Part shown: positions 54,768 to 63,440 of the stretch, piece by piece
Layout of the letters: each line of letters opens with the position of its first letter
How positions within the stretch are numbered: position 1 is the first letter of the stretch
Source: Granulosicoccus sp036478595
GTDB taxonomy: Bacteria; Pseudomonadota; Gammaproteobacteria; Granulosicoccales; Granulosicoccaceae
DNA length: 64,000 nt
Direction: 5' to 3'
Assembly: GCA_036478595.1 (NCBI GenBank)
Contig: JAZGEF010000069.1
Coordinates: 186,001 to 250,000 of the forward strand
The notes under the pieces: generated by a model
What the model saw: only the letters and a program-made list of their open reading frames with translations
Told to the model about the DNA's origin: nothing
Databases searched by the model: none
Translations under genes and position numbers: made by a program

Positions 54768-54838
54768 TTAGATGGGGGGAGTACGAAATTGTGAGGTGGA
54801 TTTCTATCACCTCACAAATTCGCTGAATTGACTAGAGC

Positions 54839-55036
54839 CTAGTCTTCGTCGTCTTCGACTTCGGCCGCATCGGCTACCACTTGCTGACCGCGATAAAAAC
54901 CATCAGCGGTAATGTGGTGACGACGGTGAGTTTCACCCGTTGTTGGATCAGTTGACAGAGTTGCGCCTTTCAAACTGTCATGTGAACGTCGCATACCACG
55001 TCGCGATGGGGTTTTGCGAGATTTCTGTACTGCCAT
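54839..55036 (-). CDS. rpmF: 50S ribosomal protein L32
   Basis: 65 residues: MAVQKSRKTPSRRGMRRSHD, then TGETHRRHHIT and DGFYRGQQVV, the bL32 pattern without zinc cysteines. The C-terminus has a short acidic tail (AAEVEDDED), making it slightly longer than the usual 56-60 residues. It lies between yceD and plsX, as in most gammaproteobacteria. Confidence 0.97.
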   Translation of the reverse strand: MAVQKSRKTPSRRGMRRSHDSLKGATLSTDPTTGETHRRHHITADGFYRGQQVVADAAEVEDDED

Positions 55037-55068
55037 TGTCTTAGCTTCCGTAATTTATTGTTTAAGAA

Positions 55069-55605
55069 CTACTTCTTCAATTTTAAATCTTTCTTTAACG
55101 CTTCCAGCGCTTCAAACGGTTTGCGTATTTCCGACTTAATGTTGTCAGGCAACTTACCGAATTCCATCTTGCCAACCTTGCAATTATCATCGCCTTCTTC
55201 GTGGCGAGAAACAACTGGCAATTGCAAGATGATTTCATCTTCAAATAGATCCACCATGCGGATCTTTCGGTCTTCATCCAGTAAAACCGGATCTAACTCA
55301 TCGCCTAGCTCTTCGGCCTTTTCTTCTGATTCAACACAAATCAGTTGAAACGCCGCATCGGCTTTAAAAGTCATTGCTTGCAAGCAACGCTGGCAAAGTA
55401 AGCCAAGTTCGGCCTGCATTTGCCCGTACACTTTGGTGTGGGAGTGCCAAGCTGTGAACTGACATTCAGCTGTGAAATCGCCCTGAGTATCGTGAAGCAG
55501 CTTAGCTAATCGCTTGAACTGGGCCAACGGCACACGCACCGAGTAGACTGTATCTTCGCGGGCCAGCAGCTCCGGCTGTATTTGGCTGGTAATTGGCTTG
55601 CCCAT
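55069..55605 (-). CDS. yceD: YceD/DUF177 protein
   Basis: 178 residues, linked in other bacteria to 23S rRNA accumulation. The CQRCLQAM motif (part of the paired-cysteine pattern) near residue 72 and the acidic VDLFEDEIILQLPVVSRH block are typical. First gene of the rpmF-plsX operon with a good sigma-70 promoter directly before it (55615-55642) and a very short leader. Confidence 0.92.
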   Translation of the reverse strand: MGKPITSQIQPELLAREDTVYSVRVPLAQFKRLAKLLHDTQGDFTAECQFTAWHSHTKVYGQMQAELGLLCQRCLQAMTFKADAAFQLICVESEEKAEELGDELDPVLLDEDRKIRMVDLFEDEIILQLPVVSRHEEGDDNCKVGKMEFGKLPDNIKSEIRKPFEALEALKKDLKLKK

Positions 55606-55614
55606 AACCCGCTG

Positions 55615-55642
55615 ATTCTATCATAAATGAGCTAACTGGCAA
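55615..55642 (-). promoter_or_regulatory. Sigma-70 promoter of yceD-rpmF-plsX
   Basis: On the minus strand TTGCCA (55637-55642), 16-base spacer, TAGAAT (55615-55620), 9 bases before the yceD ATG. The -35 and -10 each match 5 of 6. The leader would be only a few bases, so translation may start with little or no untranslated region. The -35 abuts the maf start on the other strand. Confidence 0.65.
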
Positions 55643-56215
55643 GTGTTGATCCTAGCGTCTACCTCTCGATATCGTGCTGATCTGCTCAATCGGCTAGGCC
55701 TGCCCTTTGATACCCGCGACCCTCAGACAGACGAGCCCGAGCTACCCTTAGAGCCGCCCGCAGCGCGGGCCTGTCGATTGGCACTGGAGAAGGCGGAAGC
55801 TGTGGTAACCAGCTCAGCCCAAGGCGTCATTATTGGTTCTGATCAGGTGGCGGCCGTTGCGGGGCAATTGCTGCACAAGCCTGGCACGATGAGCAATGCC
55901 ATTGAGCAACTTAGGCAAATGAGCGGCCAGCAAGTGGTATTCCACACGGCTGTGGCCGTGGTGGATACTCGCGATGGCTCGCGCCAACAGGCAATGGATA
56001 TCACCACCGCGACTCTGCGGGAACTCAATGATGCGGAGATTGAACGATATCTACAAGCTGACCAACCCTTGGATTGTGCCGGTAGTTTTAAGGTGGAATT
56101 GCTGGGTATCAGCTTATTTGAGTCGGTCAGTACTGATGACCCAACTGCCTTGGTCGGCTTGCCTCTAATAAAACTATGTCAGATGCTTCGACAATGTGGA
56201 TTGTCGTTGCCCTAG
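55643..56215 (+). CDS. Maf-family nucleoside triphosphate pyrophosphatase (YceF type)
   Basis: 190 residues. LILASTSRYRADLLNRLGLPF at the N-terminus, VIIGSDQVA, HKPGTMSNAIEQL, and DCAGSFKVELLG match the Maf subgroup that hydrolyses 7-methyl-GTP (YceF). YceF genes are normally next to yceD-rpmF, which fits. The start is GTG at 55643; a TTG follows directly and no strong ribosome site is seen, so the exact start is uncertain. Confidence 0.9.
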   Translation: MLILASTSRYRADLLNRLGLPFDTRDPQTDEPELPLEPPAARACRLALEKAEAVVTSSAQGVIIGSDQVAAVAGQLLHKPGTMSNAIEQLRQMSGQQVVFHTAVAVVDTRDGSRQQAMDITTATLRELNDAEIERYLQADQPLDCAGSFKVELLGISLFESVSTDDPTALVGLPLIKLCQMLRQCGLSLP

Positions 56216-56216
56216 C

Positions 56217-56717
56217 CTATAGCTGGAACGTCAAACTACTCAGATCAAATGCCAGTAGCAACAAATGCATCACGATGGCAGCCATGATGCCAGCGAGCAC
56301 ATCGTCGATCATAATGCCCAAACCGCCACTGATTTTTTTATCGGCTAAACCAATCGGCCACGGTTTTAAAATATCAAAAAAACGAAACAGCGCAAAGCCT
56401 AGTATTACAGTCACAATGCTCAGTGGCACCAAGAACATAGTGATCAGCAAGCCAACCCATTCATCCCAAACGATAGCCGGATGATCGTGGGTTTGCATGT
56501 AGTCCGCACAATTGCCACATAGGTACACACCCACCACAAACATCACCATCGTGATAGCGCCGTACAACCATGGGTTGCTGGGCAAAATAAATAACAGTGG
56601 GATGGCAGCAACTGTGCCAAAGGTTCCAGGTGCAACTGGTGCTAAACCCGAGCCTGCCCCAAGTGCAAGAAAATTTTGCGGGTTGGCGAATAGAGCTTGC
56701 TTTAAGCTAGTGGCCAT
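56217..56717 (-). CDS. pgpA: Phosphatidylglycerophosphatase A
   Basis: Removes phosphate from phosphatidylglycerol phosphate, the step after PgsA. 166 residues with about four transmembrane helices. Family blocks: GSGLAPVAPGTFGTVAAIPL, HDHPAIVWDEWVG, FFDILKPWPI and GLGIMIDDVLAGI. Its stop faces that of maf one base away, and its start shares a base with the nusB stop. The thiL gene that usually lies between nusB and pgpA is absent. Confidence 0.95.
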   Translation of the reverse strand: MATSLKQALFANPQNFLALGAGSGLAPVAPGTFGTVAAIPLLFILPSNPWLYGAITMVMFVVGVYLCGNCADYMQTHDHPAIVWDEWVGLLITMFLVPLSIVTVILGFALFRFFDILKPWPIGLADKKISGGLGIMIDDVLAGIMAAIVMHLLLLAFDLSSLTFQL

Positions 56718-57181
56718 TATTTTTTGGCTTTCATTTCCGGGCCGCGCAATACCAGCGCAAGCTTATCGAGAACACCGTTAACGTACTTATGGCCTTTATC
56801 AGCACCGTAGCGTTTGGTAATTTCTACACCTTCGTTAATCACCACGCGAGCAGGTGTGGAGAGTTGCTCGGATAACTCGTAACAACATAAACGCAATACG
56901 CTGCGCTCTATGGGGTCAAGCTCCGGTAGAGGCCGATCGAGGACTTTTTCGAGTAGAACATCAACGCTCTCAACATCGTGACTAACCCCTTTAAACAACT
57001 CAGTAAAATAATCAACGTCGGTACGTTCCATATCTTGACGATCAAGAATCTCTGCATGCACAGCAGATGCATCATCGGACGTAATATCCCATTGGTACAA
57101 CGCTTGTAGTGCGCGTTCACGCGCCATGCGTCTGGCTTGTCTTTTACTTGTTTTATCCACGTCGCCAGCTCGTCTTACCAT
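56717..57181 (-). CDS. nusB: Transcription antitermination factor NusB
   Basis: Binds boxA with NusE/S10 to promote antitermination on rRNA operons. About 154 residues from ATG 57181; an in-frame GTG at 57202 would add seven. The all-helical fold is recognised by ARERALQALYQWD, RLCCYELSE, RVVINEGVEITKRYGADKGHKYVNGVLDKL. The N-terminus overlaps the end of cysS by about 29 bases, so translation is probably coupled. ribE/ribH, often upstream of nusB, are replaced here by cysS. Confidence 0.95.
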   Translation of the reverse strand: MVRRAGDVDKTSKRQARRMARERALQALYQWDITSDDASAVHAEILDRQDMERTDVDYFTELFKGVSHDVESVDVLLEKVLDRPLPELDPIERSVLRLCCYELSEQLSTPARVVINEGVEITKRYGADKGHKYVNGVLDKLALVLRGPEMKAKK

Positions 57182-58538
57182 CTTTGTCTTCAAGTATGAC
57201 ACCGTCGGCCGTGAGCTCGTCCCTTATCTCATCACTTCGCTCCCAATCTTTATTAGTGCGTGCTTCTACTCGTTCTTGTATGAGTGCTTCTATCTTCGCT
57301 GCATCCAGGCCACTTTCATCCACTGAGCCTTGCAATACAGAATCTGGATCGGCTTGTAATATCCCCAGGCGCGCGCCGAGTTGAAGCAGTGTGTTAGCTA
57401 ATTTTAAACCGCGTTTGGATTCTGCTCCGCCTTCTCGATTAACCTCGGTGGCTAGTTCAAACAATACTGACAAGGCAACTGGCGTGTTGAGATCATCATC
57501 CATGGCCGTTTGAAATCGCTCCACATGCTCAGCAGATACTGAGCGGGTAGCATCAGCACCCACACCTCGCAAGGCAGTATACAAACGCCTTAATGATGCG
57601 CGCGCATTATCCAATTGTGAGGCAGAGTAATTAAGTGGGCTGCGATAATGCCCAGACATTAAAAAGTAACGCAGCTCTTCGCCTGAATAGGCCTTAAGCG
57701 CTTCGCGTACGGTGAAAAAATTATGTAAGGATTTGGACATCTTCTCATCGTCCACTTGCACCAAGCCATTGTGCAGCCAGTAGCGCGCAAACTGCTTACC
57801 GGTGGCTGCTTCACTTTGGGCTATTTCGTTTTCATGATGCGGAAACTGCAGATCAGCACCACCGCCATGGATATCGATTTCTTCACCCAGTAGCTCTATG
57901 GCCATAGCAGAACATTCGATATGCCAGCCCGGCCTGCCAGGCCCCCAATCAGAATCCCAAGCAGGCTCGTCAGCTTTGGATGATTTCCACAGAACAAAAT
58001 CCAGTGGATCGCGTTTGTTGTTATCCACGGCCACACGTTCGCCAGCCCGAAGATCTTCTAGCTTGCGGCCGGATAATTTGCCGTACTCAGGAAAGCTGGA
58101 CACGGCGTAATACACATCGCCATTATCTGCCGGGTACGCCATGCCCTTATCAATGAGGGTTTTTATTAGAGAATGCATGCGGGCGATGGTGTTAGTGGCG
58201 CGCGGCTCGTGGGTGGGGCTAAGCAGCAGCAAACTGGCTTCATCTTGGTGCATGGCATCAATATAACGCTCGGTGAGATCATTGATTGATTCGCCATTCT
58301 CGGCGGCTCGATTAATGATCTTGTCATCGATATCGGTGATGTTGCGTACGTAGGTAACGTCGTAATCACTGGCCTGCAGATGCCGAAACAACACATCAAA
58401 CGCAACCAAGAGACGCGCGTGGCCGACATGGCAGAGGTCATAAATTGTGATGCCACACACGTACATTGATACCTTTCCGGCCACTAACGGCTTGAAGGCT
58501 TCTTTCTTTCGACTTAAGGTGTTGTGGAGGTGCAACAT
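57153..58538 (-). CDS. cysS: Cysteinyl-tRNA synthetase
   Basis: Charges tRNA-Cys. 461 residues, normal length. HIGH motif as HVGHAR (37-42), KMSKS at 266-270, zinc ligands likely C28, C209, H234 and the neighbouring HHENE glutamate. The Trp/Gly blocks GPGRPGWHIECSAMA and IDIHGGGADLQFPHHENE are complete. It is first in a cysS-nusB-pgpA transcript and divergent from the cyclophilin pair. Confidence 0.97.
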   Translation of the reverse strand: MLHLHNTLSRKKEAFKPLVAGKVSMYVCGITIYDLCHVGHARLLVAFDVLFRHLQASDYDVTYVRNITDIDDKIINRAAENGESINDLTERYIDAMHQDEASLLLLSPTHEPRATNTIARMHSLIKTLIDKGMAYPADNGDVYYAVSSFPEYGKLSGRKLEDLRAGERVAVDNNKRDPLDFVLWKSSKADEPAWDSDWGPGRPGWHIECSAMAIELLGEEIDIHGGGADLQFPHHENEIAQSEAATGKQFARYWLHNGLVQVDDEKMSKSLHNFFTVREALKAYSGEELRYFLMSGHYRSPLNYSASQLDNARASLRRLYTALRGVGADATRSVSAEHVERFQTAMDDDLNTPVALSVLFELATEVNREGGAESKRGLKLANTLLQLGARLGILQADPDSVLQGSVDESGLDAAKIEALIQERVEARTNKDWERSDEIRDELTADGVILEDKDGKTSWRRG

Positions 58539-58692
58539 TAACGACTCGGGTAGCTGATTAATTTTGAACCAAGATAAGGCTCAATGAGTGGAACTGTAGC
58601 AGATTACCCGATGGTTACTGGGGTCGGCGTTTGGCATAATACCCGCTAGAATTAACCTCGTATCCTTGGCAATACTAAAAACGGACGCCGTC

Positions 58693-59376
58693 ATGCGCTT
58701 CAACCCTATTCTGTTCGCCCTCGCAGCACTGCTTCAATCCAGCCTACTTTTGGCTGATCCGCCTGTGGTCGAATTCAAAACAAGCCAAGGGATGCTGGTA
58801 CTTGAACTCGAGCCTGAGCTAGCACCCACCACGGTGGCAAACTTCCTCGACTACGTTGAAGACGGTTTTTACAACGGCACTATCTTCCATCGAGTAATTG
58901 ATGGCTTCATGATCCAAGGCGGAGGGTTTACTGCTGACTATCAACGCAAGCAAACACGCCGACCCATTATTAACGAGGCTAACAACGGTTTACGCAATCA
59001 GCGATACACCATCGCCATGGCGCGTACCAATGCACCCCATTCAGCCACGGCACAGTTTTTTATCAACAGCGAAGACAATAATAACCTTGATCACACCGGC
59101 ACCACCGCTCGCGGTTGGGGATACACAGTATTTGGTCGAGTCATTGATGGCCACGATGTTGTTGATCAAATCGGCCAAACGCCAACTGGTCCAGGCGGCC
59201 CTTTCAGCCGTGATGCGCCACGTTCCAAAGTCATCATCGAAAGCGCAGTTTGGTTAAAGCCAGTGGTTGAAGAAGCAATCGAGACAGCCCCTGTCGACCC
59301 AACGGTGGCTGACCCTGATGAACCAGCCCCTGCCGCCAAATTGCTAGAACAATCAGGTGCCCTAGCCATCCAATAA
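58693..59376 (+). CDS. Periplasmic cyclophilin-type peptidylprolyl isomerase (PpiA type)
   Basis: About 227 residues from ATG 58693, which starts a signal peptide (FNPILFALAALLQSSLLLA). The cyclophilin domain has FHRVIDGFMIQGGG, the NEANNGLRN loop, IAMARTNAPHSATAQFFIN and YTVFGRVIDG. After the domain comes an Ala/Pro/Glu-rich tail of about 50 residues (EEAIETAPVDPTVADPDEP). This tail is absent from E. coli PpiA and may be an unstructured anchor. It is followed 49 bases later by the cytoplasmic paralogue. Confidence 0.9.
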   Translation: MRFNPILFALAALLQSSLLLADPPVVEFKTSQGMLVLELEPELAPTTVANFLDYVEDGFYNGTIFHRVIDGFMIQGGGFTADYQRKQTRRPIINEANNGLRNQRYTIAMARTNAPHSATAQFFINSEDNNNLDHTGTTARGWGYTVFGRVIDGHDVVDQIGQTPTGPGGPFSRDAPRSKVIIESAVWLKPVVEEAIETAPVDPTVADPDEPAPAAKLLEQSGALAIQ

Positions 59377-59425
59377 GGCTATTGCTGGTAAACTGGCGTT
59401 TTTACTAATAGCGTCGATACCCGCA

Positions 59426-59920
59426 ATGAAAGCCACACTAAAAACTAACAAAGGCACAATCGTGCTCGAGCTAGACGACACAGCCGCACCACTGACTTGT
59501 GCCAACTTCAAGCAGTACGCTGATGAGGGCCACTTTGATAACACCATTTTTCACCGCGTTATCCCCAATTTCATGATTCAGGGCGGTGGCTTTGACGCTG
59601 ATATGAATCAAAAGCCTACCCGCGAAAACATCCAAAATGAAGCAGCCAATGGCTTGGTAAACGCGGTTGGCACGATTGCCATGGCGCGTACGCCTGATCC
59701 ACATTCAGCCAGCTCACAGTTTTTCATCAACCTGAACGACAACGAATTCCTTAATTTTAAGGATGATTCGCAAGCAGGATTTGGCTACTGCGTGTTTGGT
59801 AAAACCGTTGACGGTATGGATGCAGTTAACGCTATTGCAGCGGTTACTACGGGCTCAAGCGGTGGTCATCAAGATGTACCAACAGAAGCTGTTGTTATAG
59901 AATCCATGACTGTCGAATAA
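59426..59920 (+). CDS. ppiB: Cytoplasmic cyclophilin, peptidylprolyl isomerase B
   Basis: 164 residues without signal peptide. FHRVIPNFMIQGGGFD, NEAANGLVN, TIAMARTPDPHSASSQFFIN and FGYCVFGKTVDGMD are typical PpiB blocks, with the catalytic arginine in FHRV. It is tandem with the periplasmic paralogue and 26 bases before lpxH; ppiB-lpxH adjacency is common in gammaproteobacteria. Confidence 0.94.
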   Translation: MKATLKTNKGTIVLELDDTAAPLTCANFKQYADEGHFDNTIFHRVIPNFMIQGGGFDADMNQKPTRENIQNEAANGLVNAVGTIAMARTPDPHSASSQFFINLNDNEFLNFKDDSQAGFGYCVFGKTVDGMDAVNAIAAVTTGSSGGHQDVPTEAVVIESMTVE

Positions 59921-59946
59921 CAAATGCCGTCTAGCGAACCCTCGCA

Positions 59947-60714
59947 ATGACAAACGCCTGCATTGCAGCATCCGTTGATCAGCCCATTTTGCTGATCAGT
60001 GATCTGCATCTGGCGCCTCAACGACCAGCCACTATTGAGCTGGCCCATCAATATCTTCAGCAAGCACACGGTGCGAGTGCGCTGTTTATCATCGGTGATT
60101 TATTTGAGTACTGGTTAGGCGATGATGCTATCGACCCAGCCATGCAGCCCACCATTGATGCACTTCGCGCTGTAAGCCAATCAGGTACACAACTTTACTT
60201 AATGCATGGCAATCGCGACTTCTTGTTAGGAGAGCAATTCGCAAAGCAAATAGGCGCTGCGTTAATTCGCGATGATGAAATTGTATTCCACATGAACGAT
60301 CAAGCCGTTACTCTTCTGCACGGCGATACGCTCTGCACTGATGATCACGGATATCAACAACTACGCACTATGTTAAGAGCCCCGGCATGGCAGCAAGAAT
60401 TTTTATCAAAAACTGTACCCGAACGAGTCGAAATAGCTGCGCAACTACGCGACAAAAGTCGTGAAGCAGTAGCCGATAAATCGCTAGAAATTATGGACGT
60501 TAACGCGCAAACCGTTAACGCAGCTTTTGAACAACATGGACCACCTTTGATGATTCATGGTCATACTCATCGCCCGCAGGATCATCTGGGTGCACAACGC
60601 CGACTGGTATTGGGTGACTGGCATGATGACCATGCGATGGTGGGGCGGTTTGATGGCGAGACGTTTGTATTAGAACGGTTTGCACGAAAGAAAATGGGGA
60701 CAGACCACGATTAA
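59947..60714 (+). CDS. lpxH: UDP-2,3-diacylglucosamine diphosphatase LpxH
   Basis: Removes UMP from UDP-2,3-diacylglucosamine to give lipid X in lipid A synthesis. 255 residues. Calcineurin-type metal sites: ISDLHL, GDLFEYWLGDD, MHGNRDF, LLHGD and IHGHTHRP. The natural end of the protein seems to be near RFARKK. The last six residues MGTDHD and the TAA come from one arm of a long inverted repeat (60687-60780) shared with the convergent DUF455 gene. Confidence 0.95.
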   Translation: MTNACIAASVDQPILLISDLHLAPQRPATIELAHQYLQQAHGASALFIIGDLFEYWLGDDAIDPAMQPTIDALRAVSQSGTQLYLMHGNRDFLLGEQFAKQIGAALIRDDEIVFHMNDQAVTLLHGDTLCTDDHGYQQLRTMLRAPAWQQEFLSKTVPERVEIAAQLRDKSREAVADKSLEIMDVNAQTVNAAFEQHGPPLMIHGHTHRPQDHLGAQRRLVLGDWHDDHAMVGRFDGETFVLERFARKKMGTDHD

Positions 60715-60780
60715 TTATCGAGTGAAATAAGGGTGCAGAGCTTACATGCTAATTAATCGTGGTCTGTCCCCATATTCTTT
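60687..60780. repeat. 31-nt inverted repeat spanning two convergent stop codons
   Basis: Arms 60687-60717 and 60750-60780 are reverse complements at 30 of 31 positions, with a 23-base perfect core around GGGGACAGACCACGATTAAT and a 32-base loop. Because the stop codons of lpxH (60712-60714) and DUF455 (60753-60755) lie in the arms, both proteins end K-(K/N)-MGTDHD. The hairpin may act as a bidirectional terminator. The sequence looks like a REP-type mobile palindrome; no RAYT transposase is in the window. Confidence 0.85.
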
Positions 60781-61655
60781 GTCGTCCCCATATTCTTACC
60801 CATATTCTTCCTGCGACGTTGGCTCGCTTTAAACTCTTTCTCCATCGTACGGATGATCGCCATCTCTTCAGTGGTAAACCCTGCCTGTAACCTTGCCTCA
60901 TCGTTATAAGGGCTATGCAGATAGGCGCTGGTATCGCCTTTTAATAGATCTTGGAAAACAGCTAAGCCATCAAGTTTGCGTTGATCAACTAAATATCGAA
61001 ACCAGGTATTACCGACTTCCACGTGAGTAATTTCGTCGGTATAGATACGTTGCAGAATTGCAGCGCTGATGTCGTCTTTTTGGTGAGCTAACTTTTTGAT
61101 CATTGGCGGTGACACATCTAAGCCCCGTGCTTCGAGTAAACGTGGCACTAATGCCATCCGAACTAACACGTCATGATCAGTGCGCCGTGCCATTTGCCAT
61201 AGGCCTGCATGGGCTGCAAAATCACCATAGTCAGCGCCGAGTGACTGCAGACGTTCACGCACTAAGTTGAAATGAATCGCCTCATCGTTAGCCACCATCA
61301 ACCAATCGCTCACGTATTGCAGTGGCATATCTCTAAAGCGATACACCGCATCCAGTGCAAGGTTGATCGCGTTGAATTCGATATGCGCAAGAGAATGCAG
61401 CAAGGCGATTCGCCCTTCGAGTGTACCGACGCCCCGCCTGGCTACTTTTCGTGCTTCGAGTAATTCGGGTTTATCCGGCTGCCCAGCGACATCCAGCACA
61501 CGCACAACAGACTGACTGTTATTGGTGAGTTGCTGCTGTTGATCGTCAACATTGGTGTTCAGCCAAAGCGCATACAGCGTTTGCGTCAATTCGGCTTTAA
61601 GTGCAGGATCGCGCTCCATCAATGCTTGTTCGCTTAGATAAAACCAGTCGTGGTT
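60753..61655 (-). CDS. DUF455 ferritin-like protein
   Basis: About 300 residues from ATG 61655, 13 bases after the recO stop; the frame is open to a TTG at 61706. DUF455 is a ferritin-like four-helix family. Likely metal ligands are in LLHSLAHIEFNAINLALD, MVANDEAIHFNLV and YTDEITHVEVG (E-x-x-H type pairs). Its function is unknown, and no tRNA-hydroxylase role is proven. The C-terminal tail RRKNMGKNMGTTKNMGTDHD arises from short tandem repeats (CCCATATTCTT) plus an arm of the inverted repeat, and lies beyond the family domain. Confidence 0.87.
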   Translation of the reverse strand, partial: NHDWFYLSEQALMERDPALKAELTQTLYALWLNTNVDDQQQQLTNNSQSVVRVLDVAGQPDKPELLEARKVARRGVGTLEGRIALLHSLAHIEFNAINLALDAVYRFRDMPLQYVSDWLMVANDEAIHFNLVRERLQSLGADYGDFAAHAGLWQMARRTDHDVLVRMALVPRLLEARGLDVSPPMIKKLAHQKDDISAAILQRIYTDEITHVEVGNTWFRYLVDQRKLDGLAVFQDLLKGDTSAYLHSPYNDEARLQAGFTTEEMAIIRTMEKEFKASQRRRKNMGKNMGTTKNMGTDHD

Positions 61656-61668
61656 CATATGGGCAAGC

Positions 61669-62484
61669 TTAACTGTCGCTGGATACCGGTAGTTGCATCG
61701 ACTCAAACATCGCGCGGCTGTTTAATGGGCGTGACCCTAATTGTTGCCCGATTAGTGCGCGCATCACGTGCTTGGCTTCTTTGAGTATGCCTGAGTTGGA
61801 TACATCCTGTGCTGCTAGCGCTAACAAGGTGCGCCCACTAACTGGTATGCCGTGATCAGCGGTAATGCCATCGGGATGCAATTGCGTTGCCGCGGCAAGA
61901 TCCTTTTCTTTGGGTCTGGCTAAAATTGAAAGATCTTCAGCTTTACTTTGCAGTACAGCTTTTGCATTTGCCGGGTAAAAAAGATACCTCTCGTTTACAT
62001 CAAGTGCAGCACCTGTTGATTCGCAGGCAGCAAGGTTGGGCATCAAACCTATGTCTTCGAGTAGTTGCAACTCAAATGCACGTAGAGTGGGCTCGGCGGG
62101 TTCGCTAGCCGAAAGCTGCGCCAGTGCTAATGCATAGTGTGCAAACACACTGGCTTGCGGCTGCGCGCGAGGCAACAACCGTACTAATAATTCGTTGAGA
62201 TAATAAGCACACGCCAGTTGATTATGCCCAAGCACATTCTCAGCTCCGCTTTCCTCAATGCCTGTAAGAATCCGCGGATCATCTTTACTGATCCATGAAA
62301 TCAATAAAGGCCTGAACGGTTGATACAAAGCACGAGCATTAGGTTTCGCTTTACGCGCACCTTTGGCCAGCAGGTTTATCTTGCCTTGTTCTAGGGTAAA
62401 AAAATCAACTTGAAAACTGGTGTCGCGATGCACTTGGTAGTGCAATAGATACGCAGGCGTCGCCGTGACGGCCTGATCACTCAT
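61669..62484 (-). CDS. recO: DNA repair protein RecO
   Basis: Recombination mediator loading RecA with RecR. 271 residues with an N-terminal OB fold (AYLLHYQVHRDTSFQVDFFT, INLLAKGARKAKPN) and a helical part with AFELQLLEDIGLMPNLAAC. The zinc cysteines found in some RecO proteins are not evident, as in other gammaproteobacteria. It overlaps the end of era by 8 bases, the conserved rnc-era-recO order. The pdxJ gene that often follows is absent; DUF455 takes its place. Confidence 0.93.
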   Translation of the reverse strand: MSDQAVTATPAYLLHYQVHRDTSFQVDFFTLEQGKINLLAKGARKAKPNARALYQPFRPLLISWISKDDPRILTGIEESGAENVLGHNQLACAYYLNELLVRLLPRAQPQASVFAHYALALAQLSASEPAEPTLRAFELQLLEDIGLMPNLAACESTGAALDVNERYLFYPANAKAVLQSKAEDLSILARPKEKDLAAATQLHPDGITADHGIPVSGRTLLALAAQDVSNSGILKEAKHVMRALIGQQLGSRPLNSRAMFESMQLPVSSDS

Positions 62485-63370
62485 GCGGGTTGTAGCCTAA
62501 GCTGCGCAGTGCACGTTCGTCATCAGCCCAGCCGTCTTTAACACGCACCCATAATTGCAAAAAAACCTTGCAATCAAATAGCGTTTCCAAGGAGACGCGC
62601 GCGCGAGTGCCCACCTCTTTTAACTTCTCGCCACCTTTACCTATCACGATACCTTTTTGGCTGTTTTTCTCTACAAAGATCACTGCGCCAATACGGATAA
62701 GATCAGCCGACTGTTCGTACTGCTCAATATCTACTGATAAGGAATACGGCAATTCAGCGGAGAGTAAACGGGTTAGTTGCTCACGCACCGACTCGGCAGC
62801 CAAGAAGCGTGACGAACGATCAGTGAGCTCATCAGCTTCATAATGCCAATCCCCTTCCGGGATATGGTTAGCCACAGCTTCCTCGAGGCCATCCACACCA
62901 CTGCCATTTTTGGCTGACACCATCAGCACATCTTGGAGTTTTTCATGCGTGGGGAGTTTTTCGATAAACGGTAGCAGCTCATCCTTTTGCTTGACCAGAT
63001 CAACTTTGTTAATGACCAGATAAAAAGGTACACCGGTTTGCGTAACCAGATCATAGGCTCGCTGATCGTCAGCGTTCCATACACCCGCCTGCACCAATAG
63101 CAATATTAGATCGACATCGTAGAGGGCAGTTGATGCGGTGCGGTTAAGCACTTGATTAAGGGCTCGTTTGCCTTGCGTGTGAATACCCGGCGTATCAACA
63201 TACACTACCTGCAGATTGCCCTCGGTTTTAATGCCATGAATGCGATGACGGGTGGTTTGCGGCTTGTGCGCCGTGATACTGAGTTTTTGACCAACCAAGT
63301 GGTTAAGCAAGGTCGATTTACCGACATTAGGCCGCCCAGCTATGGATACGGTACCGCAGTGCGTGCTCAT
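62477..63370 (-). CDS. era: GTPase Era
   Basis: Ribosome-assembly GTPase binding the 3' end of 16S rRNA. 297 residues. G1 GRPNVGKST (12-20), G3 DTPGI, G4 NKVD and G5 VSAK are intact. The KH domain is seen in FVEKNSQKGIVIGKGGEKLKEVGTRARV. It starts 70 bases after rnc and overlaps recO. Confidence 0.97.
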   Translation of the reverse strand: MSTHCGTVSIAGRPNVGKSTLLNHLVGQKLSITAHKPQTTRHRIHGIKTEGNLQVVYVDTPGIHTQGKRALNQVLNRTASTALYDVDLILLLVQAGVWNADDQRAYDLVTQTGVPFYLVINKVDLVKQKDELLPFIEKLPTHEKLQDVLMVSAKNGSGVDGLEEAVANHIPEGDWHYEADELTDRSSRFLAAESVREQLTRLLSAELPYSLSVDIEQYEQSADLIRIGAVIFVEKNSQKGIVIGKGGEKLKEVGTRARVSLETLFDCKVFLQLWVRVKDGWADDERALRSLGYNPHE

Positions 63371-63440
63371 GAAGGATGTTGGCCGGTAAAACGAGTAGTC
63401 TACTCAAACTTCGCCTTACCGTGTTTCGAATTTTCGCGAA

